DNA from: Thiopontia sp964344435
Lineage (GTDB): Bacteria > Pseudomonadota > Gammaproteobacteria > GCF-002020875
Reading direction: 5' to 3'
Assembly: GCA_964344435.1 (NCBI GenBank)
Contig: CAYFNH010000002.1
Location: forward strand, 1 to 64,000
Length of the DNA: 64,000 nt
The notes below the pieces were generated by a model, which saw nothing but the letters and a program-made list of their open reading frames with translations, made no database searches and was not told where the DNA came from. Positions 15,621 through 23,873 of the stretch are shown here, piece after piece (position 1 is the stretch's first letter; each line of letters begins with the position of its first letter). A program made the position numbers and the translations under genes.

Positions 15621-15766
15621 ATAATATAACTCGAAGATGTAGGCTTTGTAGGAATATAGAGACGATTTACCTACAGTAAAACAACAATAAATGGCGGCAT
15701 TCAACAACACAGAAAAACAATAATGAGAAACATTATCAACAGCATGAAAACATTGGCCTTTCCAGT

Positions 15767-15794
15767 TTGACAACTGAGAAAAATCATTTAGCAT
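15767..15794 (+). promoter_or_regulatory. Candidate promoter of the mms6-mmsF operon
   Basis: TTGACA (15767-15772) and TAGCAT (15789-15794) are 16 bases apart. The -35 is perfect but the -10 is weak, as expected for a promoter that needs an activator. The start would fall near 15801, so the TTTTTC repeat would be in the 5' leader. The 145 bases between the regulator stop and this site are AT-rich and show nothing else recognisable. Confidence 0.4.
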
Positions 15795-15810
15795 AGGGCA
15801 ACTGGGGTTC

Positions 15811-15840
15811 TTTTTCTTTTTCTTTTTCTTTTTCTTTTTC
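15811..15840 (+). repeat. TTTTTC hexanucleotide microsatellite
   Basis: Five perfect tandem copies of TTTTTC, flanked on both sides by a partial TTC, end 86 bases before the mms6-like start codon. Such tracts change length by slipped-strand mispairing. Gain or loss of six-base units would change leader length or promoter-to-gene spacing without altering any protein. Confidence 0.9.
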
Positions 15841-15926
15841 TTCAAAAGAGAGAAACAGGCCCACTGGAAAAAGTAAAACATGGAAAGTTGATAAATCAAC
15901 AAAACTATTAAAAGAGGATAGAAATC

Positions 15927-16886
15927 ATGCAACAAGCATTGGCAGGGCAGGCAGCAACCGCAAATACAGGAGCTGCCAAAATTGGGGCAACCAAGGCGGC
16001 TACCGCAAAAGCTGCAGCAGTCAAGGGAGCTGCAGTAAAGGGGGCCACATTGGGTACTGGGGTGGATCTGGCAACCTCTGCAACTGTCGGCAAGGATGTT
16101 GTTATCGGTAACGGTGCTGAAGTGATGGCCAAGGCCAAGATCAGCAGCGGTGCGGTAATCGGCTCTGACGCCACCATCCAGCAGGGAGCCGTCATTGGCA
16201 AAGGGGCTGTGATTGGACAGGATGCCACCATTACCAAGGGAGCCGTTGTCAAAAGTGGTGCCGTTATCAAGGATGGCGCTACCATCAAGGCTGCACCCGC
16301 AGCAAAAGTGGGGACTGCAAAGGTTGCTCCAATGGCAAAAACCGGAACGGCCGCTGCCAAGGCTGGCGCCACCGCAAAGGCTGCACCTGCTGCTGCCGCC
16401 GCTGCCGCTCCCCGTGGGGTAGAGATTGAAGGGCTGCGCAATGGTGCCATGGCTGCAAAAACCGGGACTGCTAAAGCGGGCGCTGCCAAGACCGCTCCAG
16501 CTGCAATGGGTATGGGTACTCTCCCACCAGGTGTTGAAGTCGAAGGGCTACGCAATGGCGCCATGGCTGCGAAGGCAGGAGCCGCCAAAACGGCGACAGG
16601 TAGTGCCAAGGCCGTTCAGGCCGCTGCGGTGACCTCTACGGCACCAGCCGCCAGCACCTCTTCCACCGCTGCCGCAACCGGTAAGACCGCTGCTGCCACC
16701 ATCTGGAATGGCAAGGGCTGGAGCCTCGGTTTAGGGCTGGGCCTGGGTGCCTGGGGCACCGCTGCCGTAGGCCTGTTGGGTGCATCGGCCGCCTACGGTT
16801 ACTACCGTCACCGCAAGAGCCTGCAAGAGGAAGCAGCGACCAGCGATAAAAATGTCGTGACTGAAGCTGCAAGCGACAAAGAGTAA
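15927..16886 (+). CDS. mms6: Mms6/MamD-family magnetosome protein with beta-helix repeats
   Basis: A 319-residue protein, the longer relative of the magnetite-shaping protein Mms6. The C-terminal part (about 252-319) is diagnostic: IWNGKGWSLGLGLGLGAWG, a hydrophobic membrane helix to about residue 293, then a charged tail RHRKSLQEEAATSDK resembling the acidic mineral-binding tail of Mms6. Residues about 52-123 form roughly twelve hexapeptides such as AVIGSD ATIQQG AVIGKG, the signature of a left-handed beta-helix. A 20-residue unit with GVEIEGLRNGAMAAK is duplicated (163-182, 201-220) within Ala/Lys-rich linkers. AGAGGA precedes the ATG by about ten bases. mmsF follows after three bases. Family membership is read from the motif; the mineral role is inferred from Magnetospirillum. 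Confidence 0.9.
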   Translation: MQQALAGQAATANTGAAKIGATKAATAKAAAVKGAAVKGATLGTGVDLATSATVGKDVVIGNGAEVMAKAKISSGAVIGSDATIQQGAVIGKGAVIGQDATITKGAVVKSGAVIKDGATIKAAPAAKVGTAKVAPMAKTGTAAAKAGATAKAAPAAAAAAAPRGVEIEGLRNGAMAAKTGTAKAGAAKTAPAAMGMGTLPPGVEVEGLRNGAMAAKAGAAKTATGSAKAVQAAAVTSTAPAASTSSTAAATGKTAAATIWNGKGWSLGLGLGLGAWGTAAVGLLGASAAYGYYRHRKSLQEEAATSDKNVVTEAASDKE

Positions 16887-16889
16887 ACA

Positions 16890-17216
16890 ATGGCCGCAGA
16901 AGTGATTGTGATGGACAGCCACTGGGGGCCACGCCTTCGTGCTGCCCTGAGTTACCTTGGCCCAGCGGTCTTTGTGCCACTATTCCTCTATCGCAATGAC
17001 AAGTTTGTCTACTTCCATGCCCGTCAGGGGCTGGTACTCTGGGTAATCTCTGTACTCGCCATTGCCTCTCTGTTTCTGCCAGGATCAGGCAAGTTTCTGT
17101 TTGTGGTGTTGATGGGTATCTACCTGGCAGCCTCGGCAGTGGGGGTTCTCTCCTCCCTGTTAGGGGCCACCTGGGAGATTCCGGCTATCGGCAAACTTGC
17201 TCGCCGCTATTTTTAA
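16890..17216 (+). CDS. mmsF: MmsF/MamF-type magnetosome membrane protein
   Basis: A 108-residue integral membrane protein with three predicted helices (about 18-34, 48-65, 70-92). It carries the family core: AALSYLGPAVFVPLFLYRND, KFVYFHARQGLVLW (near 38-51), and the end WEIPAIGKLARRYF. MamF/MmsF proteins belong to the Tic20-like/DUF4870 fold. In Magnetospirillum MmsF controls magnetite crystal size and shape. The gene starts three bases after the mms6-like stop with GAGTAAACA before its ATG, so the two are surely co-transcribed, mirroring the linkage of mms6 and mmsF in magnetotactic alphaproteobacteria. DUF4870 proteins also exist outside magnetotactic bacteria, but the neighbour makes the magnetosome reading the best one. 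Confidence 0.88.
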   Translation: MAAEVIVMDSHWGPRLRAALSYLGPAVFVPLFLYRNDKFVYFHARQGLVLWVISVLAIASLFLPGSGKFLFVVLMGIYLAASAVGVLSSLLGATWEIPAIGKLARRYF

Positions 17217-17251
17217 TCTGGATTGCAGGCCAAAGTGTACCCGCACCATGG

Positions 17252-19063
17252 CTACCTTGAGTGCTGCTCCAGGTAGCTATTGATCTCCCGTAAAAAAGGC
17301 TCGCTGTACTTTTCCAGCTTCTTCTCCCCCACCCCGTTAATCTCCAGAAAATCGGCACGCGTGGTTGGTTGGTGGATCGCCATCTGAGTCAGGGCCGCAT
17401 CTCCAAACACCATAAATGGTGCAATCCCCTCCTCCTCGGCCAGCTCGCGACGCAACCCCCGCAGCAGCTCAAACAGCAATTCGTCCCGCCCTTCGACTGC
17501 TACCGTCTCACTACGTTTACGCTGCCGCTTTCCGCTCTCTTTCAGACGTGGCTTCGCCAACTCCAGCGACCGCTCCCCTTTCAATAACGGACGTGCCAGG
17601 GCCGTCAACTGCAGTACCGAATAGTTGGCAATATCCTGCGTCAGATAACCACGATGGATCAGCTGCCGCAGCAGGCTGGACCATTCTGCATCACTGCGCT
17701 CCTTGCCGATACCGTAGGTACTGAGCTGGTTATGGCGGAGGTTACGGATACGCTCGTTGTCCATCCCCCGCAATACATCAATCACGTGACGCATACCAAA
17801 ACGCTGCCCCACCCGATAGACACAAGAGAGCGCCTTCTGCGCATCCTCGGTCGCATCATAGCACTCGGGTGGATCGGAACAGAGGTCACAGTTGCCACAG
17901 TCTTCGGACAGCTCTTCACCAAAATAGTGCAGCAGCACCCGCCTGCGGCAGGTAAGCGCCTCGGCAAAGGCAACCATGCTGTTGAGTTTGTGGATCTCGA
18001 TCCGTTTCTGTGCCTCATTATCACTGTTCTCCACCAGACGCCGTGCCATCACCACATCCTGTGCGCCAAATAGCAGCAGCGCCTCGGCCGGTAGACCATC
18101 ACGCCCGGCACGCCCAGTCTCCTGATAATACCCCTCGATATTCTTCGGCAGATCGTAGTGAACCACAAAGCGTACATCAGGCTTGTCGATGCCCATACCA
18201 AAGGCGACCGTAGCCACCACCACATCGACCTCGTCGCGCATGAACTGTTCATGAACCTGCTCGCGCACTACGGCAGGCAGACCGGCATGGTAGGCAGCCG
18301 CGTTATAGCCGGCCAGACGCAACTTCTCCGCCAACTCCTCCACCCGCTTGCGACTGAGTGCGTATACAATGCCGCGCTCTCCGCTGAAACGGCCAAGAAA
18401 ATGTTTGAGCTGATCAAACGGCTTGCGCTTCTCCAGCGCCCCGTAACGGATATTGGGGCGATCAAAACCGGTAACATGGATACTGGGCTGGCGTAACTGC
18501 AGCCGCTGGACAATATCCCTGCGGGTCTGTGGATCGGCTGTGGCGGTCAGTGCCACCATCGGTGTATCGCTGAAACGCTCACGCAGAGCGCCCAGTTGTA
18601 CATACTCGGGACGGAAATCGTGCCCCCACTGCGAAACACAGTGCGCCTCATCCACTGCAAACAGTCCGATTTCGACCTCTTCCAGCCGTTGTAAAAAGCT
18701 CTCGGACATCAACCGTTCCGGAGCCACATAGAGCAGATCGAGGTTACCGGAATGGAGTCGGGCCAGGGTTTGTTGAGCCTCTTGCGCCTGCACCGAAGAG
18801 TTGTAACAGGCGGCATCGACCCCGTTGGCCTGCAACGCATCCACCTGATCCTTCATCAAGGAGATCAGCGGCGAAACCACGATGGTGGTTCCACCACGTA
18901 GCAACGCAGGCAACTGATAGCAGAGTGACTTACCGCCACCGGTCGGCATCAGCACAAAGGTGTCACGACCCGCCACCACATCCTCGATGATCTCCTGCTG
19001 GTGGGGACGAAAACTGCTGTAACCGAAGACACTCTGCAGTGTCTCCTGGGGGGAAGAGTACAT
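17252..19063 (-). CDS. recQ: ATP-dependent DNA helicase RecQ
   Basis: A 3'-to-5' helicase acting in recombination and fork repair. The 603-residue protein has the helicase motifs FRPHQQEIIEDVVAG, Walker A LMPTGGGKSLCYQLPAL near residue 45, DEAHCVSQWGHDFRPEY, MVALTATAD, and motif VI QETGRAGRDGLPAEALL. These are followed by the RQC zinc site (CRRRVLLHYFG...CGNCDLCSDPP) and a C-terminal HRDC domain ending EKKLEKYSEPFLREI. ATG 19063 (protein begins YSSPQETLQSVFGY) matches RecQ length; longer in-frame extensions would run into the yggS start region. It is convergent with mmsF, 35 bases away, and divergent from yggS. Confidence 0.96.
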   Translation of the reverse strand: MYSSPQETLQSVFGYSSFRPHQQEIIEDVVAGRDTFVLMPTGGGKSLCYQLPALLRGGTTIVVSPLISLMKDQVDALQANGVDAACYNSSVQAQEAQQTLARLHSGNLDLLYVAPERLMSESFLQRLEEVEIGLFAVDEAHCVSQWGHDFRPEYVQLGALRERFSDTPMVALTATADPQTRRDIVQRLQLRQPSIHVTGFDRPNIRYGALEKRKPFDQLKHFLGRFSGERGIVYALSRKRVEELAEKLRLAGYNAAAYHAGLPAVVREQVHEQFMRDEVDVVVATVAFGMGIDKPDVRFVVHYDLPKNIEGYYQETGRAGRDGLPAEALLLFGAQDVVMARRLVENSDNEAQKRIEIHKLNSMVAFAEALTCRRRVLLHYFGEELSEDCGNCDLCSDPPECYDATEDAQKALSCVYRVGQRFGMRHVIDVLRGMDNERIRNLRHNQLSTYGIGKERSDAEWSSLLRQLIHRGYLTQDIANYSVLQLTALARPLLKGERSLELAKPRLKESGKRQRKRSETVAVEGRDELLFELLRGLRRELAEEEGIAPFMVFGDAALTQMAIHQPTTRADFLEINGVGEKKLEKYSEPFLREINSYLEQHSR

Positions 19064-19107
19064 AGGATAGTCTGGGATGGTCTGGATGATGGAAGTATAC
19101 TCTGCCC

Positions 19108-19788
19108 ATGGAGATCGCAACACACCTGCAACAGATCCGTTCACGGATTGAGTCAGCCGCTGCAGCACACGGTAGAGACCCGGCTACCATTCAGCTGCTG
19201 GCGGTCAGCAAGACCAAACCTGCAGAGATGGTTGAGGCCGCCCATGCTGCCGGGCAGCGCCACTTCGGTGAGAGCTACCTGCAGGAGGCACTGGAAAAGG
19301 TGGACACTCTCCAGTTGGAAGGGGTGGTCTGGCACTTTATCGGTGCCATTCAATCCAACAAGACCCGTACCATCGCCCAGCACTTCGACTGGGTTCATGG
19401 GGTCGACCGGCTCAAGATTGCACAACGACTCGGCAACCAACGCCCGGTCAAACAAGGGCCGCTCAACCTCTGCATCCAGGTCAACAGCAGCGGGGAGACA
19501 AGCAAGGCGGGGGTGAGCTTCGAGGCACTGCCGGAGCTGGCCAGACAGATTAGCGCCATCTCCAATATTCGTCTGCGCGGATTGATGACACTACCGGCAC
19601 CTGCCTCCGATTTTGAACAGCAACGCCGCCCGTTCCGTAAATTGAGAGAGGCACTGGATCAGCTCAACCAACAAGGACTGGCACTGGACACCCTCTCCAT
19701 GGGGATGTCGAGTGACATGGAGGCAGCCATTGCCGAAGGGGCCACCATGGTCCGTATTGGTACCGCACTCTTTGGTGCACGACCGTGA
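19108..19788 (+). CDS. yggS: YggS-family pyridoxal phosphate-binding protein
   Basis: A 226-residue single-domain PLP homeostasis protein (PLPBP/PROSC family). The PLP lysine lies in IQLLAVSKTKPAEMVEAA near residue 36. Other blocks are GQRHFGESYLQEA, WHFIGAIQSNKTR around 72-84, VHGVDRLKIAQRL, and the phosphate-binding MGMSSDMEAAIAEGATMVR near the C-terminus. Members buffer free PLP and affect amino acid balance but have no known enzyme activity. It overlaps thiD by four bases, a pairing that fits vitamin B6/B1-related metabolism. Confidence 0.95.
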   Translation: MEIATHLQQIRSRIESAAAAHGRDPATIQLLAVSKTKPAEMVEAAHAAGQRHFGESYLQEALEKVDTLQLEGVVWHFIGAIQSNKTRTIAQHFDWVHGVDRLKIAQRLGNQRPVKQGPLNLCIQVNSSGETSKAGVSFEALPELARQISAISNIRLRGLMTLPAPASDFEQQRRPFRKLREALDQLNQQGLALDTLSMGMSSDMEAAIAEGATMVRIGTALFGARP

Positions 19789-20606
19789 GGCCAATCGTCC
19801 TCGCAATGGGGGGACATGACCCCACCGGGGGGGCCGGTATTCAGGCAGATATCGAAACCGTAAGCGCACTGGGGGGAACTGCCCTCACCCTGCCAACCGC
19901 ACTCACCATTCAGGATAGCCATCGAGTACACCGCTTCACCCCCACCCCGGTCGACTACCTGCTGGAACAGGGGCATCTGCTGCTACAGGAATTTCCCATC
20001 TCCGCCATCAAGATCGGCATGGTCGCCAGCGTAGAGAGTGCCGCTGCAATAGCCAGGCTCCTCCAGCCCTATGGTGAGATCCCGGTGGTGCTCGATCCGG
20101 TACTTGCCGCTGGCGGTGGAGGGGCACTCCACACTGAAGGAGTGGCCTCTGCACTACGGCAAACCCTGCTGCCAATCACCACGATGGCCACCCCCAACCG
20201 GGAGGAGCTTGGCAGACTGGTTCCCGAGAAAACGGAAGAGGGGGCACGCAGCCAGCAGCTGATCAATCTTGGAACCGAAGCGGTGCTGGTAACCGGTACA
20301 GACCAGCCAGCTAGCGGTGAAGGTGAGCATATCTGCCACACTCTCTACCAAGATACTCGATACACCCCCTTCCAGAGCCCACGCCTCCCCCACCACTACC
20401 ACGGTTCCGGCTGCACCCTGGCATCAGCCATTGCCACCCTGATTGCACAGAAGATCCCTCTTGCAGAGGCCATTCAGACAGCGCTTGACTACACCCTGGA
20501 AACACTACGCCATGCCTCTCACCCAACCTCGGGGCAGCACTTTCCAAACCGATACTTTCCAAACCGTTTGACAAAAAATATCTGCTGGATTAACTCGGTC
20601 GAGTAA
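19785..20606 (+). CDS. thiD: Hydroxymethylpyrimidine (phosphate) kinase
   Basis: A ribokinase-fold kinase making HMP pyrophosphate for thiamine synthesis, 273 residues. Seen are LAMGGHDPTGGAGIQADIET at residues 5-24 (substrate loop), IKIGMVASVESAAAI, VVLDPVLAAGGGGAL, MATPNREELGRL, and the ATP/anion-hole motif YHGSGCTLASAIATL near 205. The GTG start overlaps yggS. The first residues match ThiD rather than PdxK. Its pathway partner thiE lies at 23874-24512, separated by the rhodanese and chemoreceptor genes. Confidence 0.92.
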   Translation: MRPIVLAMGGHDPTGGAGIQADIETVSALGGTALTLPTALTIQDSHRVHRFTPTPVDYLLEQGHLLLQEFPISAIKIGMVASVESAAAIARLLQPYGEIPVVLDPVLAAGGGGALHTEGVASALRQTLLPITTMATPNREELGRLVPEKTEEGARSQQLINLGTEAVLVTGTDQPASGEGEHICHTLYQDTRYTPFQSPRLPHHYHGSGCTLASAIATLIAQKIPLAEAIQTALDYTLETLRHASHPTSGQHFPNRYFPNRLTKNICWINSVE

Positions 20607-20711
20607 CTATACTCTCTTGTGCGACCATTGACTTTCTGACAGTATATATATAGCTAGAAAATCATGGCGTTACATATCATATAACTTATATACTATAAAC
20701 GGGAGACTCTC

Positions 20712-21551
20712 ATGAACATTCACAAAGCCACCTGGGCTGAGCACCTGCTTGCAAGCACACTGATACTGCTTACCACCCTGACAACCTCAACACAACTGCT
20801 GGCAGACGAGTTCCCGCTACGAGCCAAATTTTCAGAGGTCACCCCCATATCCGGTGAGGCACTGAACGAAAAATATAATGACTACACCATCGTTGATGCC
20901 CGCTCCGCCTTTGAGTTCGATACCATCCATATTGCCAAGGCGATCAACATTCCGGTTGCCAGTAAGTCTTTTGACAAACTGCTCGCCCAAAAGGTAGCCA
21001 AAGATGCGCCGGTTGCCTTCTACTGCAATGGAATCACCTGTGCCAAGAGCTACAAGGCGGCACGCAAGGCAGCCTCTCTCGGCTATACCCAGGCACGGGT
21101 GTACGATGCCGGCATCTTCACCTGGATCAAAACCTATCCACAACGCGCATCGCTGATCGGCACCACCCCGGCAGATCCAGCACACCTGATCTCCAAGGCG
21201 GATCTGCAGGCAAAGATGGTTGATTTTGCCGGTTTCCAGAAAATCGCCAAGGAGAGTGGCAACACGGTTCTGATCGACGTTCGCGACCCCTATCAGCGTA
21301 CACTCGCCTCAGACCGCAGCAAGAAGATTGATCTGCCAGCCATTGATGGTCTGCGCCCACGCAACATACCACTCGATAGAATGGGCAAAATGCTCAAGAG
21401 TGGACAGATGAAAGACAAGACTCTGCTGATCTATGATGCCGTGGGCAAACAGGTACGCTGGCTGCAGTACCACCTGGAAGGGAATGGTTACGGCGATTAC
21501 TACTTCCTCAACAAGGGTGTATTCGGCGTTACCGGTATCGTTAACAAATAG
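20712..21551 (+). CDS. Exported tandem rhodanese-domain protein
   Basis: A 279-residue secreted protein with an N-terminal signal peptide (cleavage probably after TQLLADE-type sequence near residue 34). It has two rhodanese folds. The first (about 45-150) has VDARSAFEFDTIHIAKAINI and the active loop FYCNGITCAKS, with a catalytic cysteine. The second (about 165-279) has LIDVRDPYQRTL and NIPLDRM, but its loop LLIYDAVGKQVRW has Asp-Ala where the cysteine should be, so it is catalytically dead. The likely role is periplasmic sulfur transfer or thiol sensing, with the second domain for structure or binding. An AT-rich stretch and GGGAG precede the ATG; a terminator follows. Confidence 0.85.
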   Translation: MNIHKATWAEHLLASTLILLTTLTTSTQLLADEFPLRAKFSEVTPISGEALNEKYNDYTIVDARSAFEFDTIHIAKAINIPVASKSFDKLLAQKVAKDAPVAFYCNGITCAKSYKAARKAASLGYTQARVYDAGIFTWIKTYPQRASLIGTTPADPAHLISKADLQAKMVDFAGFQKIAKESGNTVLIDVRDPYQRTLASDRSKKIDLPAIDGLRPRNIPLDRMGKMLKSGQMKDKTLLIYDAVGKQVRWLQYHLEGNGYGDYYFLNKGVFGVTGIVNK

Positions 21552-21582
21552 TCTCTCGCTCGACAGAGTGGTTCTCAAAATT

Positions 21583-21609
21583 CCCCCAAGGGTTGTTTGG
21601 GGGCGTTTT
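21583..21609 (+). terminator. Terminator after the rhodanese gene
   Basis: CCCCCAA (21583-21589) pairs with TTTGGGGG (21596-21603), followed by CGTTTT. It is a short but GC-rich hairpin placed between the rhodanese and chemoreceptor genes. Confidence 0.7.
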
Positions 21610-21668
21610 GGGTCACTCTGTATCTTGCCGCCACTCCACCTCTCTGATCACTTTACGGATGCTCTAAC

Positions 21669-23867
21669 ATGAAGCTGGGTCTTAACGTCAAAAGTCTACT
21701 TTTTACCTCCGTCAGCATGTTGCTGCTGTTGGCAATCACGCTGACCGCCTCACTCCATCTCTCCGGAGAGGCACAACAGCACCAACTGTCAGAGACGATC
21801 ACCTTGCTGGATACCCAACTGGAGGCACAGCAACAACTACTGCAGGAGGGACTGCAGCAGAAAAGTGACAACCTCAGTGGACTGCTGACCATGATTGCCC
21901 CACAGGCAATCTTCTCCTTCGACTTCGATGCCCTACAGAGCTATGCAGAGGCCGCCGTTCGTGACAAGGAGATTGACCGGGTACGCTTTCTCAATGCGCA
22001 GGGAGAGACCATCGCAGACAGCGACCTTGAACAGCCTTCCATGGAAAACCCTCAGGTTTCAATTGCACTCGAACTGGATGGAGAGTCACTCGGCACCCTG
22101 CAGATGGCGGTGAATCATAACCACATCGACACGGCCATGAACCATACCCGCATCAACAATGAGCGCTATCAGGAGCAGATTCGTAGCGACACCGAAGCCG
22201 GGCGCAGCAACACCTTGTACTGGTCGATCCTGTTTGGTGTCATTACACTGCTGGCTACGGCCATTGTCTCCATCCTCTATATACGCAGCAGCATTACCGC
22301 CCCGATTCAGCAAGTGATCGAGCTTTTCAAGCAGATTGGTAGCGGCAAGTATGATAACGAGATCACGACCCGGAGAAAGGATGAGATTGGCCAACTATTC
22401 CTGGATCTGCAACTGATGCAGCAGCAGCTCTCGGACAACATCGATCAGATGCGTGAAAACGAGCAGCGTGCACTACGCATTAAGGTTGCCCTCGACAATG
22501 TCAGCGGCAACATCATGGTGGCCGACAATGACTTCAACATTATCTACATGAACCGTGAGCTGAAGCACTTCTTCACCGATCGAGCCGATGCCATCGCAAC
22601 GGAGATCCAGGGTTTCAATGCCGACGATCTACTCAACACCAACATTGACACTTTCCACAAGGAGCCACAGCGAATTCGCGATTTTCTCAACCAACTGGAG
22701 AGCTCCCATCGAGGTCAGGTCACCATTGCCGGCCTCACCTTTTCACAGACCATCAATCCGGTGATCAATGATAACGGTGAGCGCCTTGGATATGCAGTGG
22801 AGTGGGATGACAAGACCGACCAGCTTGAGGCAGAGCAGGCCATCCAACAGCTGATTCAGGATGCCGAAAACGGCCATATGGAACGTCGTCTCAGTGCCGA
22901 CCACTACCAGGGCTTCATGAAGACTCTGGGCAGCGGTATCAACACCGTACTGGACGCCATCCACACCCCACTGCAAGAGGTGATCGAAACCCTTACCGCA
23001 CTCTCCAACGGGGATCTCACCCGGCGTATGGAGGGGGCCTATAGCGGAGAGTTTGCAACCCTGAAAGAGGCCTACAACAACAGTGTCGGCAACCTGCAGG
23101 ATATGGTGATCAACATCCGTACGGTTGCCAATGCGATCACCCTGGCATCCAGTGAGATTTCAACCGGCACCAATGATCTCTCCTCCCGCACCAGTGCGCA
23201 GGCCGCCAGTCTGGAGCAGACCTCTGCCAGCATGGAGGAGATGACCTCCTCGGTACAGCAAAATGCGAAACACGCCAACGATGCGGATCGTATCGCCAGC
23301 CAGACCAATCAACTCGCCTCGGAGGGGCGTGATGTGGTCCACCAGGCGATCGACTCGATGGAGCGAATCAACCAGGCCAGTGACAAGATTGCCAACATCA
23401 TCAGCACCATCGATGACATCGCCTTTCAGACCAATCTGCTCGCCCTCAATGCGGCGGTCGAGGCAGCACGCGCCGGAGAGCAGGGGCGTGGCTTTGCCGT
23501 GGTTGCCGGAGAGGTGCGTTCACTGGCACAGAAGGCAACGCTGGAGGCACAGAACATCAAGGCGCTGGTCGATGAAACCACCGAAAGCATCGGCGCTGGC
23601 AGCAGCCTGGTCAACCGTACCGGAGAATCCCTGCAGTCCATCGCCGCTTCAACCCAACAGGTGAGCGATGTGGTTGCCCAGATCACCCAGGCCAGCCAGG
23701 AGCAGTCCAACGGCATCGGTCAGGTCAACAACGCCATTGCCAAACTCGACAGTGCCAACCAGCAGAATGCCGCTCTGGTTGAGGAGACTGCCGCCAGCAG
23801 CAGCTCGATGGATCAACAGGCAAGAGAGCTGGAAGAGATGATGAGCCGCTTCAAAACCGGCGGCTGA
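21669..23867 (+). CDS. Methyl-accepting chemotaxis protein with PAS domain
   Basis: A 732-residue chemoreceptor. TM1 is at about 10-30 (LLFTSVSMLLLLAITLT), followed by a periplasmic sensor to about 178 with a coiled-coil start, and TM2 at about 182-205. A HAMP domain follows, then a cytoplasmic PAS-like region near 270-390 (NVSGNIMVADNDFNIIYMNR), a second HAMP-like helix pair (IETLTALSNGDLTRRM), and the signalling hairpin with EAARAGEQGRGFAVVAGEVR. It lacks the CheR/CheB-tethering NWETF tail, ending SRFKTGG. Signal sensed unknown. No che genes are nearby. Its stop is six bases from thiE. Confidence 0.94.
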   Translation: MKLGLNVKSLLFTSVSMLLLLAITLTASLHLSGEAQQHQLSETITLLDTQLEAQQQLLQEGLQQKSDNLSGLLTMIAPQAIFSFDFDALQSYAEAAVRDKEIDRVRFLNAQGETIADSDLEQPSMENPQVSIALELDGESLGTLQMAVNHNHIDTAMNHTRINNERYQEQIRSDTEAGRSNTLYWSILFGVITLLATAIVSILYIRSSITAPIQQVIELFKQIGSGKYDNEITTRRKDEIGQLFLDLQLMQQQLSDNIDQMRENEQRALRIKVALDNVSGNIMVADNDFNIIYMNRELKHFFTDRADAIATEIQGFNADDLLNTNIDTFHKEPQRIRDFLNQLESSHRGQVTIAGLTFSQTINPVINDNGERLGYAVEWDDKTDQLEAEQAIQQLIQDAENGHMERRLSADHYQGFMKTLGSGINTVLDAIHTPLQEVIETLTALSNGDLTRRMEGAYSGEFATLKEAYNNSVGNLQDMVINIRTVANAITLASSEISTGTNDLSSRTSAQAASLEQTSASMEEMTSSVQQNAKHANDADRIASQTNQLASEGRDVVHQAIDSMERINQASDKIANIISTIDDIAFQTNLLALNAAVEAARAGEQGRGFAVVAGEVRSLAQKATLEAQNIKALVDETTESIGAGSSLVNRTGESLQSIAASTQQVSDVVAQITQASQEQSNGIGQVNNAIAKLDSANQQNAALVEETAASSSSMDQQARELEEMMSRFKTGG

Positions 23868-23873
23868 CACGAG

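Noticed and set aside
17217..17251. Hairpin GCTACCTTGAG/CTCCAGGTAGC near 17249-17279 as a terminator for mmsF
   Set aside because: It lies mostly within the end of recQ and has no T-run on the plus strand.
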